From Gavia stellata (taxonomy: Eukaryota > Chordata > Aves > Gaviiformes > Gaviidae): a stretch of DNA of 64,000 nt. The notes under the pieces are model-generated. The model had not been told where the DNA came from. It ran no database searches and worked only from the letters and a program-made list of their open reading frames with translations. Shown here piece after piece: positions 1 through 23,472 of this stretch; positions within the stretch are counted from its first letter, which is position 1; every line of letters starts with the position of its first letter. The position numbers were made by a program, and so were the translations under genes. The stretch is from assembly GCF_030936135.1 (NCBI RefSeq), contig NC_082594.1:129246668-129310667 (forward strand), in the 5' to 3' direction.

Positions 1-769
1 TTGCATTCTTGTGCAGTCTGTGAAGCAGTGCCTCTTGTGTGATAGAAATTCTACCTTCTCTATTAATTGGTCTGCGATTTCCCTTTGACTACTTCCAAAG
101 GACAGAGCTTCAACAATCCTTGGAAAGTTCTGATGTGGTTGTGGAAGTCTTTGTTCTTCTGCTGTATAGCACCTTGTGAGTGGGTGCCTCTCCCTTGAAT
201 GTCTTTGCTGCAGGACCAGCCCCGTGCACATTCTGGATTTGAAAACGCCTGTCTTCTGCTCTACAGTGAAGTCTGATTTAAGCAGAGCACTGTCTGAGGC
301 CTAGAGCTGGGAGGGAGGAGAGTTGATTTCTCACTTACACACGATTGTAGGTAGAGTTTGGTCTTTGAGGGTCATATGCTGGAGGAGGAAATGCTCTACT
401 GTCACAAAGATGCTGATACTACATTTTCCCAGCATTTAAGATGCTTTGTAGTATGTGATTTGAGAGCAGTCTGGTGTGGCAGGTCATGTGGTGAGGAAGA
501 CCTCGTGATGCCAGGTTGAAGCTGAGGCTCCTTTTAGACAGGCTCCTTTGGATCCCCACCAGGCTGCAGCCAGCCAGCAGCAGAGCTGTGCCAGAGCCTT
601 CTTACCTCTCTGTGACTCCACGCTCTAGACATGGCAACTGATGATGGCAGGTGAAGCTAACTGGTTGCGTTTGGGTGTGGGGCTGAAAATGTGATGAGGG
701 AAGGGGCCATGACTCTGTGAGGCTTAGTGTACAGAGGTGGTGAGGCCTTGCTACGTAACGGTGACTAAC
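1..769. other. CHD1L intron, 5' edge of window
   Basis: This stretch precedes the first recognisable CHD1L exon and is best read as the intron before it. I looked for the preceding exon, which in vertebrate CHD1L encodes the LHLLDKLLAFL-like helix before the LLFSQM motif, and did not see it, so it should lie upstream of the window. No open frame, RNA gene or repeat was recognised here. Confidence 0.6.
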
Positions 770-1892
770 AGTGACTGATTACCTGGACTTTACTAAAGCC
801 TTCGACACTGTCTCCCACAGTATTCTCCTGGAGAAGCTGGCAAATCATGGCTTAGACAGGTGCACTCTTCACTGGATAAAAAACTGGCCGGACGGCCGAG
901 CCCGGAGAGTCGTGGTGAAGAGAGTGAAATCCAGTTGGCAGCCGGTCACAGGCGGAGTCCCCCAGGGCTCAGTTTTGGGGCTGGTCTTGTTTAATATCCT
1001 TATCGATGATCTGGATGAGGGGATTGAGTGCTCCCTCAGCAAGTTTGCAGATGACACCAGCAGGAGTGTTGATCTGCTGGAGGGTCGGAAGGCTCTGCAG
1101 AGGGATCTGGACAGGCTGGATCGATGGGCTGAGGCCAACTGGATGAAGTTCAATAAGGCCAAGTGCCGGGTCCTGCACTTTGGCCACAACAACCCCAGGC
1201 AACGCTACAGGCTTGGGGACGAGTGGCTGGAAAGCTCCCCCGCAGAAAAGGACCTGGGGGTGTTGGTCAACAGCCAGCTGAATATGAGCCGGCAGTGTGC
1301 CCAGGTGGCCAAGAAGGCCAACGGCATCCTGGCCTCTATCAGAAACAGTGTGGCCAGCAGGAGTAGGGAGGTGATCGTGCCCCTGTACTTGGCGCTGGTG
1401 AGGTCACACCTCGAATGCTGTGTTCAGTTTTGGGCCCCTCACTACAGGAAGGACATTGAGGTGGTGGAGTGTATCCAGGGAATGGTGATGAATCTTTTGA
1501 GTGGTCTGGAGCACAGGTTTTCTGAGGAGCGGCTGAGGGAGCTGGGGTTGTTCAGTATGCAGAAGAGGAGGCTGAGGGGAGACCTCATCGCTCTCTACAT
1601 TTACCTGAAAGGGTCTCTTCTCCCAAGTGGCAAGTGACAGGACAAGAGGAAATGGCCGCAAGTTGCACCAGGGGAGGTTTAGGCTGGATATTAGGAAAAA
1701 TTTCTTTACTGAGACAGTGAAGTACTGGAACAGACTGCCCAGGGAGGTGGTGGAGTCACTCGCACTGGGGGTGTTCAAGGAACGTGTGGATGTGGCACTG
1801 CGGGACATGGTTTAGTGGGCATGGTGGGGTTGGGTTGGTGGTTGGACTGGATGATCTTACAGGTCTTTTCCAACCTTAGTGATTCTGTGATT
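770..1892 (+). mobile_element. CR1 LINE, 5'-truncated, with reverse transcriptase ORF
   Basis: This is a non-LTR retrotransposon of the CR1 clade inside a CHD1L intron, same strand as the gene. A 288-codon open frame (771-1637) carries reverse transcriptase landmarks: AFDTVSH near residue 10, GVPQGSVLG near 62-70, and the catalytic FADDT (F92-T96). The normal 5' part (rest of ORF2, ORF1) is absent, as is usual for 5'-truncated copies. Compared with the copy at 25251-25732, about 23 nt are missing near 1613/1614, which shifts the frame; the C-terminal part (RLPREVVES to the stop after ALRDMV, 1813-1815) is in another frame. The 3' end has the CR1 signature: ttggactggatgatcttaca, then ccaaccttagtgattctgtg. 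It is a dead copy, but only mildly decayed. Confidence 0.93.
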
Positions 1893-1894
1893 AA

Positions 1895-12668
<10,774 letters not shown>

Positions 12669-12960
12669 GGATGCAGTAATTTCTTTGAGAAACATGCGCA
12701 AAAAGCCAAGGGTCTTTTCAACCTCACGCAGACAGTCTGTATGCATCCGCTTCAGAAACATGGCTTACACAGCCGTTATTCACCCCTGTATCTTTATTGA
12801 CCAGAATGTTTACGTATTGTCAGTGGCTCTGGAGAGGAACGAGATTGCTTCAGAGTTCAAAGAGTCTTTGGATAAGGATGTTGACTCAATCCCAGATCTG
12901 TTTTGGAGATGGAAAATTAAACTGTTACTGATGGTCAGTTGTTAATCCCTTACGTTAAGT
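12669..12960 (+). other. Probable CHD1L 3'UTR
   Basis: Sequence directly after the CHD1L stop. The first hexamer resembling a poly(A) signal is ATTAAA at 12916-12921, about 250 nt past the stop; a canonical AATAAA appears at about 15143. Without transcript data I cannot tell which is used. An 86-codon frame (12685-12945) in this stretch has no recognisable domain and is not called a gene. Confidence 0.35.
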
Positions 12961-15900
12961 TATTGCTAGGGCTTAGAATACAGTATTGTTTGGCCATATT
13001 TTTCCCCCCCTTCAAATTTCATCCCTTGTCTCACTATACCCCTTTTCAGTCAGCTTTTTTGTGGTTACCTGGGTCTCTGTGTACCTGCCCACATAGTTTC
13101 CTTTCCACTGAGACATCTATCAAGTGCATGACAACCACATAGTATAAACTGTTTATACTGTTCCAGTTCCCCAGAAGTCCATTTCACTTGCATTTGTTCA
13201 AATATAAAATTTAGCTGCATAATCACATGCTTACAATCTAGGAAAATCATGACCAGTATTCTTGGCAAAGGTGTGCAAGGCTGCCAAAATTTGAGACTGG
13301 CTTTATAAATGACACCTTTCCTTCTCCCACAACTGCTTTTTCATTACACGGTTCTTTGTTGCAGCTATTGGGCAAAACCAGGTCCTCATTGCTGTCCAAA
13401 AAGCTGTGTGAAAGGTTCCATGACCCTTTGATGCACTTTAAGGAAATCTTAATGCAGAGTTTTTGATGTTGGTTTTACTCTGTTGCAAGAGAACTTTCCT
13501 TTCTTTTGCATTGTTGGCACTGTTGGCTTTAGCATATTTTTAGGGGTTTTTTAGTACAACCAGGCAAAAGTAGCTCTCCTAATATGTGTTCTGACTGGAG
13601 AGACTGTGAGGTGCCAAACTTAATTCAATTTAAAGTTCAGCTTCCAGTAGGAAATCACCCCACAAGCAGTGAAAAGGATGTCTTTAAATATCTAATTGCC
13701 AGCACACATCTCATTGGCTGCCTTTGCACTGCCTCTGTAGCACCATCTGGTTACTTAATAATTTCAGGCGTGGTTCTGACATGGCTCTTCAGGCTGACCG
13801 GTGTGCTCCTCACTAGAATAAGCCTTCCTGAGTTGGATACTCTGTCATTCACTACCGGAAAACCGTAAGTGATTTGTTATCTCCTTTGACCCTCTGAAGC
13901 TTAGGTAAGCTAGTGCTGCATAGCATCTCTGTGGGTTAGACCTTGCAGCTGCTCAGAGGAACAGCCCCTATGTATTTGGCAAAGGGCTTGCAGGATCAGA
14001 GTCTGGCTGTGAAGACTTTCTGGGGTGAAAGGTGGCGAGTAGATGTACATTACCTTGGTTTCCCCCAGTCATGCGAACTGGCACTCTTCCAGCAGGCCGG
14101 CTGGTGGCACTGTTAATCAGCTGCAGCAGCACATGTTGCTCTTCGGCCTCCTTTCAGAGAGCAGGGCAGCGATCTCCAGCCTGGAAAAACGCTCCCTCTT
14201 TGCCAGAATTAAAACACCGATTATACTTTTCTCTTTGCCAGCTTGACTGGACACATAATTTCAGTCTGTAGACTCGAGGCTCTGTTCGTCCACCTATTCT
14301 TTTTCTCTGTGTTTATTGCCCTTTAAAAGGTTTCATTCCCGAGTGTTCCAGTGTGTGCAGTCTTTGTTCCTCAGCTTCACACAGACCTATGGCCAAATCC
14401 CAGCCCACCTACCGGTTCTCTGGCCACCACGCAGTTACACATAGACAGGATTTGTCTTGTGGCTGAGTCCCCCGGAATAGGTTGAAGTAGTACATCTACC
14501 ACCACTATGGCCAGGTATTCCTATTTGAGGCCTCACGCTTTCCTTTGTTTCTACAAGAAGATGGGGCTCTGCCTGTCCTGTGCCCCCTACCCTGCTATAA
14601 CTCTGACTAGAGTTATAAAGGAGAGGAGGGCATGACTACCTGCCTGTTAATGTCCCTTACCCTCTCAGATAAGGTCCACGGGGGGCTGCAAGGTTCCTGG
14701 CACGCACAGAGGAAAGGTCATGGTATGCAATAGATTCTAGCCCTCTAACTTAGGAGCAAGTCAGACAAAAGATGTTCTTTTTTCCCCCCTCTAGTCCTCT
14801 TGGCCTGTACAGATGAAATCTACCATATTTTTTTTTTCCCTTAAAATTTACTTAGGAAATGCTTCTGGAGCGTGGGGGGTTTTGTTGTTTGGGTTTTTTC
14901 TTTTTTAAACGATATTCTTTAAATCTGCTGAACCCAAAGAAAAGTTCTACCTCTATCTGCTTTGAAATAGAAGTGAGATTTCAACTGAATCCTGATCTGG
15001 GTTTTGCAGAATCTCAGCCAAGTGAAGTTTTTCTAGTGTTTGCTACCCACCACCATTTCTCTTTATTTGGGCAGAAATAATTTATTTTGGATAATTAATT
15101 CCATAAAGGGCTCAGTGGCTTTTATGCAAGTTGGCTATGCAAAATAAATGTGTCATGCTGTTTCTTCAGCTGTGCAGTACTACGCATTTTCCCTTTCTAA
15201 ATAGCAACCACCCCAAAAGGGAAGGAAGGTATTCTTTTGTAGTCATGTCCCTCTGGCCTCTCTTTTCCTCTAAACAAGATTTTCTGCAGCATAACAGCTG
15301 AAATGTGGCTCCTTGCGCATATTTGTCATTGCACGTTTACTTAAACTTTAGATGCATGCTGCTAGATTGAGGTCAGCGGTGCAGAGCAAGATCATGCACA
15401 GTTCAGACTGGCTACGCAAGCAGTTTCATCAGATAGGACTTATGAAGTGGCATCCAGCCTCAGTGAAAAACTTTCCTCTCCAGCCCATGCTGGAGGCTCC
15501 AGCTGATGCCATGTGAGAATGAGCAGTAATTCAGAATGACGTTTATACTTGTGCTGGCTCAGCTCATGCTTGTGTTTCTTACTTGACAAGGCGCTGCCTC
15601 TGATTCTCAAAGCATTGTGCAGACAAATTCTGTCTTTGGGGAGGAATCTCTGTGGCCTGTAACTTAAGAATGATCTTTTCATTCTACTCAGGAAACAGGG
15701 GAAAAAAAAAAAAAGAAGAAACCCATCAGGTTTTATGGACATGTATAGATATGTGATTTTGTTACTGAATTTTGTCACAGACAGAAATTATCTGAATATG
15801 TCACTGTGTGTTGGGGAAAGTGCAGTCTGGATTTTGGGGAAAAAAAGAGGAAGACTGGTTTCCAAGGTGATGGAGAAAATCTACAGCAAATTCAACCTCA

Positions 15901-17336
15901 GTATCTTAAAAATATTGCATGTATGTGTCGCCAAACAAAGCAGAATCTGGCCCACAAAAATGATCAATAGAAAAATATATAAGGATAAGTAGATAGATTT
16001 ATTTAAAAATAAGTGACTGTAATGGTCCTGGAGGGAAAAAAAGGCAAACTTTTGAGGAAAGAGATGACTTAAAAGTGTAACTTACATGTCAAGTTGTGTT
16101 GAAAACTCCTACCACTTTACAGCAGATGATCCTAGAAGAGAGAACACAGACCTTTGTTTAGCTGATTTGACTGGATAGCAGGTCGATCATGCCCTGGGAT
16201 CAGCAAATCAAAATGTAAGACAGAATGATTCAAAACCCTAAGGGATTTGTTATAAGAAGAGAGAATGTCCACATTTCGGCAAGTGTCTCTTCTAAGTAGA
16301 TCCGAGATAACTTGTGTTCCACACAACTGTGACCGAAAATCCATCTCTCCCTGCTTTTCTGTGCAACTCATGCTTTTCAGAATGAAAAATACAAGCCTGA
16401 GGAATGCAGTAGCAGCATTAGTAGAACTACAGATGAGTAATTCCTCTAAAAAAGCAGATCTTTGTATTGTGTTGAATTCCTTGCATGAATGAGTCGGTGT
16501 GTGTTTTACATGCTGGACTCTACCATCCACCCAGCTTGGACCTGGTCAGATGGTATTGCATTAGTGGGAAGACACCTGGATCCTTCTGAAAATGTGATGA
16601 GGACAAAAATTGTCTGGATCCTTGTGTTTCAACCAGGAAGAGAATGTTCCTGCTTGCACTTCCTAGCATTTTCCTGAGTATTTCTTCAAAGTTAAGGATA
16701 AAAACAATCCCCTCAAGGAGCTACATGAAATGAGAATGTTAGTCATGTTGCTGTTGGAAAAAAACAAGCCAATGGAGAATTAAGGGAAGCCAGAAGCTGC
16801 TGCTTGTAAGATCTGAAAAAGTGTCAGTTTTTGCTGGCTTGAGCAGAAAAGAATTATTTTATTAACTTGTTGAAGTAAGTGCAGGGCATCTACTAGCCTC
16901 CTCTGCTACTTCCAGTGAACTTGAGGTTGTAGCATTGGCATTCACATGATAAGGATTTTTTTTTTTTTTAAGAGAGGAGGGACAAATTAGGAGCAAATCA
17001 AAGGTATTTATGATCTCATGCAAGTCTGCTGCAGAAAGGGATGCAGAAACTGAGATCGTATCCCTTTTCTGTGTGCCACATCACGAAAGAGGCCAGGTTT
17101 GGGCCTGGCTTCATATGAGTGTCCTACCTCTTCATGTGTCTATCTGTGTGTGCATCTAAGAGCATGCCATAAAGCAGTGCCGGTCCGCGTACTTGACCAC
17201 TCAGAGATCCTTCCTAAAACATCTTCTGGCCGCTATGCCAGCAGGAACAGGAAAAAATAAAAACGGAAGGGAACTGACCAGTGAAGGTGTCTTGCACTAC
17301 GTGAAGACAGAGCGCACTCTGGACCAGACACCATCT
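12961..17336. other. Intergenic, CHD1L to VANGL1, first part
   Basis: I see no gene, RNA gene or identifiable transposon here. It may include a longer CHD1L 3'UTR. There are short A/T runs (for example around 14827-14840 and 15699-15715) and only chance ORFs under 140 codons without domain-like composition. Confidence 0.5.
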
Positions 17337-17850
17337 TTGTTTGACATGGACATAGTGGAGTGAGTTCAGCATAGGTCCACTAAAATGATTCAGGGATTAG
17401 AACATTTGACATACCAGGAGAGGCTAGGAGAGCTGGGATTTTTTAGCCTTGAGAAGAGATATTTTAGAGTGGAATCAATGTGTGTCAATGTGTATCAACA
17501 TGTATAAACACATGATGGAAGGGAGGAAAAAAATGGAGCCAGACTCTTCTTGGTGGCATCTAGTGAAAGGAAAAGAGGGAACAGGTACAAACTGAAATAC
17601 ATGAAATTCCATTTAAACGTGAGAAAAAAACATTTTTACTATGCAGGTGTTAAACACTGGAACAGGTTGCCCAGGGAGGTTGTGGACTCTGTCTTTGGAG
17701 ATGCTCAAAACCCGACTTGGCACAGCCTTGAGCAACCTGCTGTAGTTGACCCTGTTGTAAGTGGGAAGACTGGGCCTCCAGAAGTCCACTCCAACTTAAA
17801 CAATTCTCCTGTGAATCTACGAGATCTGTTCCGGGCACTTCAAAAAAAAA
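17337..17850 (+). mobile_element. Old, decayed CR1 LINE fragment
   Basis: The stretch contains decayed CR1 ORF2 3' sequence: a frame at 17550-17876 includes RLPREVVDS, as in the younger copies, and nucleotides around aggctaggagagctgggatt match the CR1 RLRELGLF region. The tail around ctgtagttgaccctgttgta resembles the 3' end of older CR1 families, and the fragment ends before a run of 15 A (17841-17855). Divergence and indels mark it as clearly older than the copies at 770, 25251 and 48169. Confidence 0.8.
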
Positions 17851-17856
17851 AAAAAA

Positions 17857-19499
17857 AGAAACCAAACGAACTCTAATCTTACCTATTCAAGTAGTGTACA
17901 GGAGGATTGCACTTCACAGATTTCTGAACTATGACCCTACCACACAGGTAGCTTGACTCATGCAAAACATTTCCTCATGTCTCAGTGGTTTAAACAGATG
18001 ATGAGAGATAAGCATGTACCAGCGTCTCAGCATCTGCCCCTGAGCCCATCTTCAGCCTATTCCTCCTTTGCCGATATTCTAGCTTGACCTAGTTGGGTGC
18101 AGGTGGGCCCCACTGCTGCGTCTAACAGGTATCTACACCAGCTAGGTCTGGACAAGGCGTAGGTGCTGGTCCTCTCTGAGGTTTGTGTACGCTCCCAGCT
18201 TAGATCTTTCTGCGTGCTACTGCAACAAGTCCTGCTGCTCTAGACCATGAAACTAGTATTTAGAAATCCCCTAAATCTTCTTGAGCGGCTGCTGGGGCAG
18301 CATAGTAGGAGAAGAAATACAGGCTTAGCAGAGGAGTTTCTTCGTTGCTTTCAAAGAAGTTCAATTAAAGACCTTTGAAAAAGTCCCCTTTCCCTCACTG
18401 AAGTTTTCCCCTGAGTTTCCGTAGCCTTTCAGGCAGGGCAGCATCTCCCCTTCTCCTCTTCCCCACTCACCACGGGTAAAACTTTGCTCCTTGCACCGAG
18501 TCTCTCCCCTGTGCCAGGTGTACAGCCTGCGTAAACTCAGGCCTGTTGCCTTTTGTCACATGTCCCCCAGCTCTGAGCGGGGAGGAAGCAAGCCCCGTTA
18601 CGATAGTCGAGCTGCGGGGAGCCATTAGCAGCCAGTGAGGCTGAGAGACAGGCTTTCAGCAGGGTGTCGGACGCTTTCCAGGGCTGGGCCATTGCCTGGA
18701 ATGCAGCAGAGTACTCGGGCCTTGGGCAAGTTTAGACACATGTTGATGCGTAATACAAGATGGAGCCTATCACTTGATATCGGTCTCTTCCAGTCAGTCA
18801 CGGGGTTGGGTCAGCGTCTACGCCATGCGGAACAGGAGGTAATGTAGCTACCAAATCAGAGTGATATGGAAATGTTTCTTCTAATTCCCAGCTGACTGTT
18901 CCATTGTAAAGTCAATCCGTGTTGTACGGCTGTTGAGTAGGGGGCATGCACCACAAATAAAACCATGGCATTATTTTGGAAAAAGGGATTGGGGGGAAAT
19001 TGGACAGGAAAAATAAAAGATGCAATCTACAGCAGCCACAATAATGCAACACAGAAACTATCTGATAGGAATAACTTCAGTATCTTCTGCATTTGTTCCC
19101 TTTGTGGACTGGATCGTTCTGGAGTAGTTCAAAGCACAGGGCTGGAATCTAGGAGGTCTAGACTTTCTTCTTGCGTTCCCAGCTGCAGGTTCATTGCACG
19201 GCCTGAAAACCTAACTGTTTTTAAAGGGTAAGGCAACCCAGAGGTGAAATGAAGAAGGAGTAACATTTGAATACCGAAAAGGGGACTTGCACTGCACGCA
19301 GAACTCTGCCTGTTTCCTTCCCAGCTGCCCAGCTCAGGCTGTGTAAGGAATTTGGTGCCCAAGGCAGGCTTAGGGCAAACCAGGCCCTTCTCCCTCGGGA
19401 GCAGGAGGTCCTTCCTCATTGCAGACCTCTTGTGACCAGGGGCGACGCACGCTGCAGCTGCAGGCTTTGGGTGGAGGAACAGACCAAGCCGTCCTGAAG
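17857..19499. other. Intergenic, upstream of VANGL1 promoter
   Basis: No gene or repeat recognised. GC content rises gradually towards the CpG island that starts near 19600. Confidence 0.5.
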
Positions 19500-19521
19500 G
19501 CTAGGCGTTACAGCGCCTAGC
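19500..19521. repeat. Short perfect inverted repeat
   Basis: Arms GCTAGGCG and CGCCTAGC are perfect reverse complements, 8 bp each, separated by the 6-nt loop TTACAG. It lies about 100 bp before the CpG island upstream of VANGL1. No function is implied; it could be a palindromic factor site or chance. Confidence 0.6.
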
Positions 19522-19599
19522 AATGCATTTGGCCTTGGAGAGAAACCCAGGAACATGGTTGTCCTGGATGGGAGAGCTCAAAGGGACTGACCTTTCTGC

Positions 19600-20720
19600 T
19601 GGAGGAGAGTGGGATGGTGTAGGGACAGGCGAGGCTGGGTGGAGGAGAGCGGGAAGCCTCGGAGGGGCGGTGGGGCTCGGGAGCTGGGCACCCGGGAGCA
19701 GGGCGGGGGGCGGTGGGTTAGGTCTCGGCGAGAGGGGCAGCGGCAGGAGGTAGGAGCGTGCGTCCGAGCTGAGATACGGAGGGGGCAGAGCTGCAGGGAG
19801 CGGGTCGAGGGCTGAAATCGGGCCTCGGAGGGGCGAGTAGAGGGTCCGGCCGCAGGTGCCCGCCAGCTGCGGCCGCAGCAGGGCCCGGCTGGGAGATGCC
19901 AGGGCCGGGTCCGGCGGGGGCAGGCAGGCTGGGGAGCGGGGCTGCGGCGGGGCGCCGGGGCGGCCGCTTCCCGCGGAGGGAAGCCTCGCCCGGGGGCGGC
20001 GGCTCTGGCGGGGCGGGGGCGGCGCGGCTGCCGGCGGGGGAGGGACGGGGGTGCGGGGCGGTGCCGGGCACAGGAAGCGGAAAGCGGCGGCAGCAGCGAC
20101 GGCGGCCGCCGCCGGGGGAAGGCGGCGGGGCACGGCACGGCGGCGGGTCGGTGCCGGGAGCGGCATGGGGCGGCCGCGGGAGGGAGGTGAGTCCGTCCAT
20201 CCGTCCGTTCAGCCTGTCTCCCTGCGCGGGGTCGGGTGCGGGGCGGGGGGCGGCGGCAGCAGCCACCACCACGCCCTCCCGCCGCCGGGACCCTGCCGCC
20301 GCGCTGCCCCGGGGTGCCCGGGCAGGGCCGGCGGGAGCGGCGCTGGGGCAGCCTCCTCGGCTCCCGCGGCTGGCGGCAGGGTCCGGCCCCGGCCCCGGGG
20401 AGGGGGGGGTGCTGAGAGCCCGCCTGGGCTGCGGCGGTGCCGGCTGCGCGGGCAGCCCGCTGCGTCCCCGCTCCCCCTGCCCGGCGTTTGCCGGGCCGGT
20501 TCCCGTGGCAGGGCGGAGGGGGAAGGCGGGCGGGGGCGGCCGCCGGGCCTCCCTCCTGCCGGCCGGGGTTCCGCCGGGCAGCCTGGGCGCTGCCCTCGCC
20601 CGCCGTGAGGCTGCCGGGGCGGCGGGTGCCGGCTCCGGCACCGCGGGCGGGAGAAGTCTCAACTTGCCGGGGTTCCAACCCTTAAATGCCGGCGAGGGCC
20701 GTAGGTGTAGCCGCTGAGGG
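19600..20720 (+). promoter_or_regulatory. CpG island, likely VANGL1 promoter
   Basis: About 1.1 kb of very GC-rich sequence with dense CpG, many GGGCGG-type GC boxes and no evident TATA box, unlike the AT-richer flanks. It sits upstream of the VANGL1 coding exons and contains a good splice donor (GGAG|GTGAGT at 20187), as expected for the promoter and first exon of a broadly expressed vertebrate gene. Long stop-free frames on both strands are a by-product of base composition. CHD1L ends 7 kb upstream on the same strand, so it is not a shared divergent promoter for those two genes. Confidence 0.8.
20040..20186 (+). other. Candidate VANGL1 noncoding exon 1
   Basis: The 3' end is suggested by the donor GGGAG|GTGAGT at 20187-20192. 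The 5' end given is a guess, because I cannot see a transcription start. An ATG at 20165 in strong context (G at -3, G at +4) would, after splicing to 29026, read a 10-codon upstream ORF ending at a TGA in the next exon. A noncoding first exon is usual for VANGL1. Alternative first exons are possible. Confidence 0.5.
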
Positions 20721-23458
20721 TGGGCAGCAGTTTCTCCGCCAAGCCTTGCCTTTGGAGGGACCGCTGCGCCCTTCCAGCGCGGGTGCGCTGGCGCCCGTGC
20801 GAAGGCTCTGCGGACGCCTCCCGTGCAAACCAAGCCGCTTCACGGCTCAGCTCATCCCACGGGGCAGCGAGGGGGTCACTGCCGGGGGAGGGAGGACACA
20901 GTCGCGCTTCTCTGCTTAGAAGCTGGTTTGGTCGCTGAAGCGATGCACGAAGTCCGGGACTTGCAGGACTGAACGGTTGTTCCCGTTCAGCAAGTTACGG
21001 CCTGGGGAAGCTGGAGCTCACATGGTCGGAGATACATCTGCTCCAAGGAGAGCCGACGAAAGGACGGTCTCCTCCTGCGTCTCCGCAGCCTTGGCCTGGG
21101 ACGCGTACCTGAACGCTCCTGAGCACGCCCAAAAGAGGGCAAAGCTATTGCACTAGCTGTTGAGTCTCAGTAATGGCACGCTTTGGAGAGCCGCTGCGCA
21201 ACAGCGTTGCCTTCTTATTTAGAAGACTGGCAAGATTGGAAACTAACTCTCTTATGCCAAGGGCTGACCTCTTTGGCTGCAGGGTCTATGAAAGCGTAAA
21301 TGATTTGATGGCAGGGTGTTTGGTCTGGGGAGGCAGACTTAGCAATTCTGTCCCTGTTTGAAGCAGTGGGGTTTTTTTGGCCCTGGGTTTGCCAATAATG
21401 ACTTGCCCACTAGATCTTTGCAGCTGTAAAGAGTTGAGCAATTAAGTCACACTGGCTGGAAGAGTAAATTAGGATGTTGTGGAGTATATTCTGTGATATC
21501 ATTGCCTGTGAGCCCATCACTGGGGCAGCCTGACTTTGAGGAGAGGAGTTGTGGAGAAGAGAGCTTCAGCAATGCTTTGCTGTCCTTGAAGAGCTTCATT
21601 TCGACCATGCTTGGCTCTTTGCTTTTCCTCCGCTGGGGTTTGGGGATATGGCTGGCCGCAACTATGGGACCAATGTTGGCTCTGCGATCATTTCACTTGT
21701 TAATTTTGAAAAATAAATGGTGAATAGAGTCTTACAGAAAGCCTTCCTTAAGAATGCTCCCGATGAGCTGAAATCTTGGAAGGACTCCAGCCTGTGTCAG
21801 AACCACCCAGGGAAGTGTCTAACTGCCCATGGGCATTGACCAGCAGCTTCTTGTGGCTGCCGCTGGCCTTTTCATTTTGGTTAGTAGTGGCAGCGTTCTT
21901 GGTGCCCCTTCTCTTACGGATACACGTGCCTAGGGAGGGCTTACTGTCACTGGGAGACCTGGGATACTGTACTGGGAAAATGCTACCAAGATGACCGCAG
22001 TTGTCCTAGCAAAACTGCACGTCGTATTGCTTTGGTAGCCTGCATTCCTTCCAACCCCATCTCTGACAAACAAAGCGAAGAACGGTATCAGAAATGCGGC
22101 TTTGCTGCTACAGGGCGTGTTGTGCTGCGTAGGGACCCGAGAGGCAAACCCGAGTGGAGAACTGTGATTTCCAGATCTGCTGGTAGGAAACAGTAAGTGT
22201 CATGCTCCTCCGTATCTGGTACCGTTACTGGGGAATTTGGTGGAAGGAGAAAATAAACCCTTGTGAAAACTATCTTAGGACTTCTTTTAATTTCTCACTA
22301 GCCTTTACTTCAAAATTACCTGATTTGGGTCAAATTAAAAACCAATGGTTATTTCCTCAGGGGTCGACACTCTTGCTCTTTCTCCTTGCAAGGTCAGAAT
22401 GGCATTGCCTTTGTACAGGGTTGAGCAGGAGGAGGGAGACAGGGGGAGACTCTGTACTGTAGAGTCCCACTGTGCTGGGGATTTGGTCAGGGTCTTTTGC
22501 TTTTTAAATTCAAATAGAAAATGCAGGAAGACATGGAGTATCCTAGAGGAGGGGGTGCACTTTTCAGTAGAGAAACCTTTTGCGGTTTATAGCCTTTAAT
22601 GCTATCTCAGTATCTAAGTGCTGTAGGTAAAAGTAAACTTTGAAAATAAGGTACAGGTACTGCCTGCTTGAATAGGCAGAGTCTGAAGAGTCTTGCAAGA
22701 TTATTTGTTTGTTTCAGTAAGGCTGTAGGGCTTTAAATGTCAGTGTAGAAAACTGCGTTCTTGCGCACAGTCCCAGGTACTCTAGTATCATGGTGGTGAG
22801 GCCACAATACCTTCTACCACGCTGCACGGACCTGGGATTAAGAGGTGCACTTGAAGGTCTCGCAACACAGGAGAGATGTATGAGCGAGGAAACACAAGCT
22901 TTCACAGTCTGACAGGATGACAGCTGAGGTCTAACTTGCATGACAAACTTGAGGTTGTGCTTCACAAACTTGGACAGCGCAGGTTCTTGGACCGGGCAAA
23001 GGACGTCCTCCAGGGAGATACTTCACCGATGAGTCCCACGTGGAGAACTTCCCAACTTCCAGCTGTGTAACAGGGAGGCAAGAGGCTGGGGCTCACCACT
23101 TGGAAACGCCGCTTGCTTGGGTGGTGGTTTTGGCTGGGCATTTCTGTTGTCAATTGAAACAGCCTTGCTGTGTTTTCAGACCTGCGGTGTTGTATGTTCT
23201 GATTAAACACGCAGGTGGATTGCTTCAATAAACCAAGTGACTTTTCTTTTTTGAAATATCCATGTCATGGACTAATGGTTTTCAGCCTAGGGGCTGGAAA
23301 TTCCCAGGGGTCTATGAAATCTTTCTAAGAAGCCTCTGAGAAGCAAAAGAAAAGAGAACCTATTGCTAGAGGGCATGAATTTGCTGACTATGAAACATTT
23401 TTTTAGGATAAGGGGCTTGCAAATCAAGAGCCACCGCTGTAGAGTAAAAGCCCTGGTT

Positions 23459-23472
23459 TATATATATATATA
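23459..23472. repeat. (TA)7 microsatellite
   Basis: Seven uninterrupted TA units in VANGL1 intron 1. Confidence 0.9.

Noticed and set aside
1627..1815. The short frame after the CR1 RT frame as a separate gene.
   Set aside because: It is the frame-shifted C-terminus of the same CR1 ORF2, as shown by the copies at 25251 and 48169.
12685..12945. An 86-codon frame just after the CHD1L stop.
   Set aside because: It lies in the probable 3'UTR and does not resemble CHD1L or another protein; the homologous end of CHD1L is already found at 12666-12668.
19501..20833. Long open frames on both strands in the CpG island (up to about 370 codons antisense and 273 sense).
   Set aside because: They overlap each other in several frames, are dominated by Pro, Ala, Arg and Gly, and result from stop-poor GC-rich sequence. 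No domain is recognisable.
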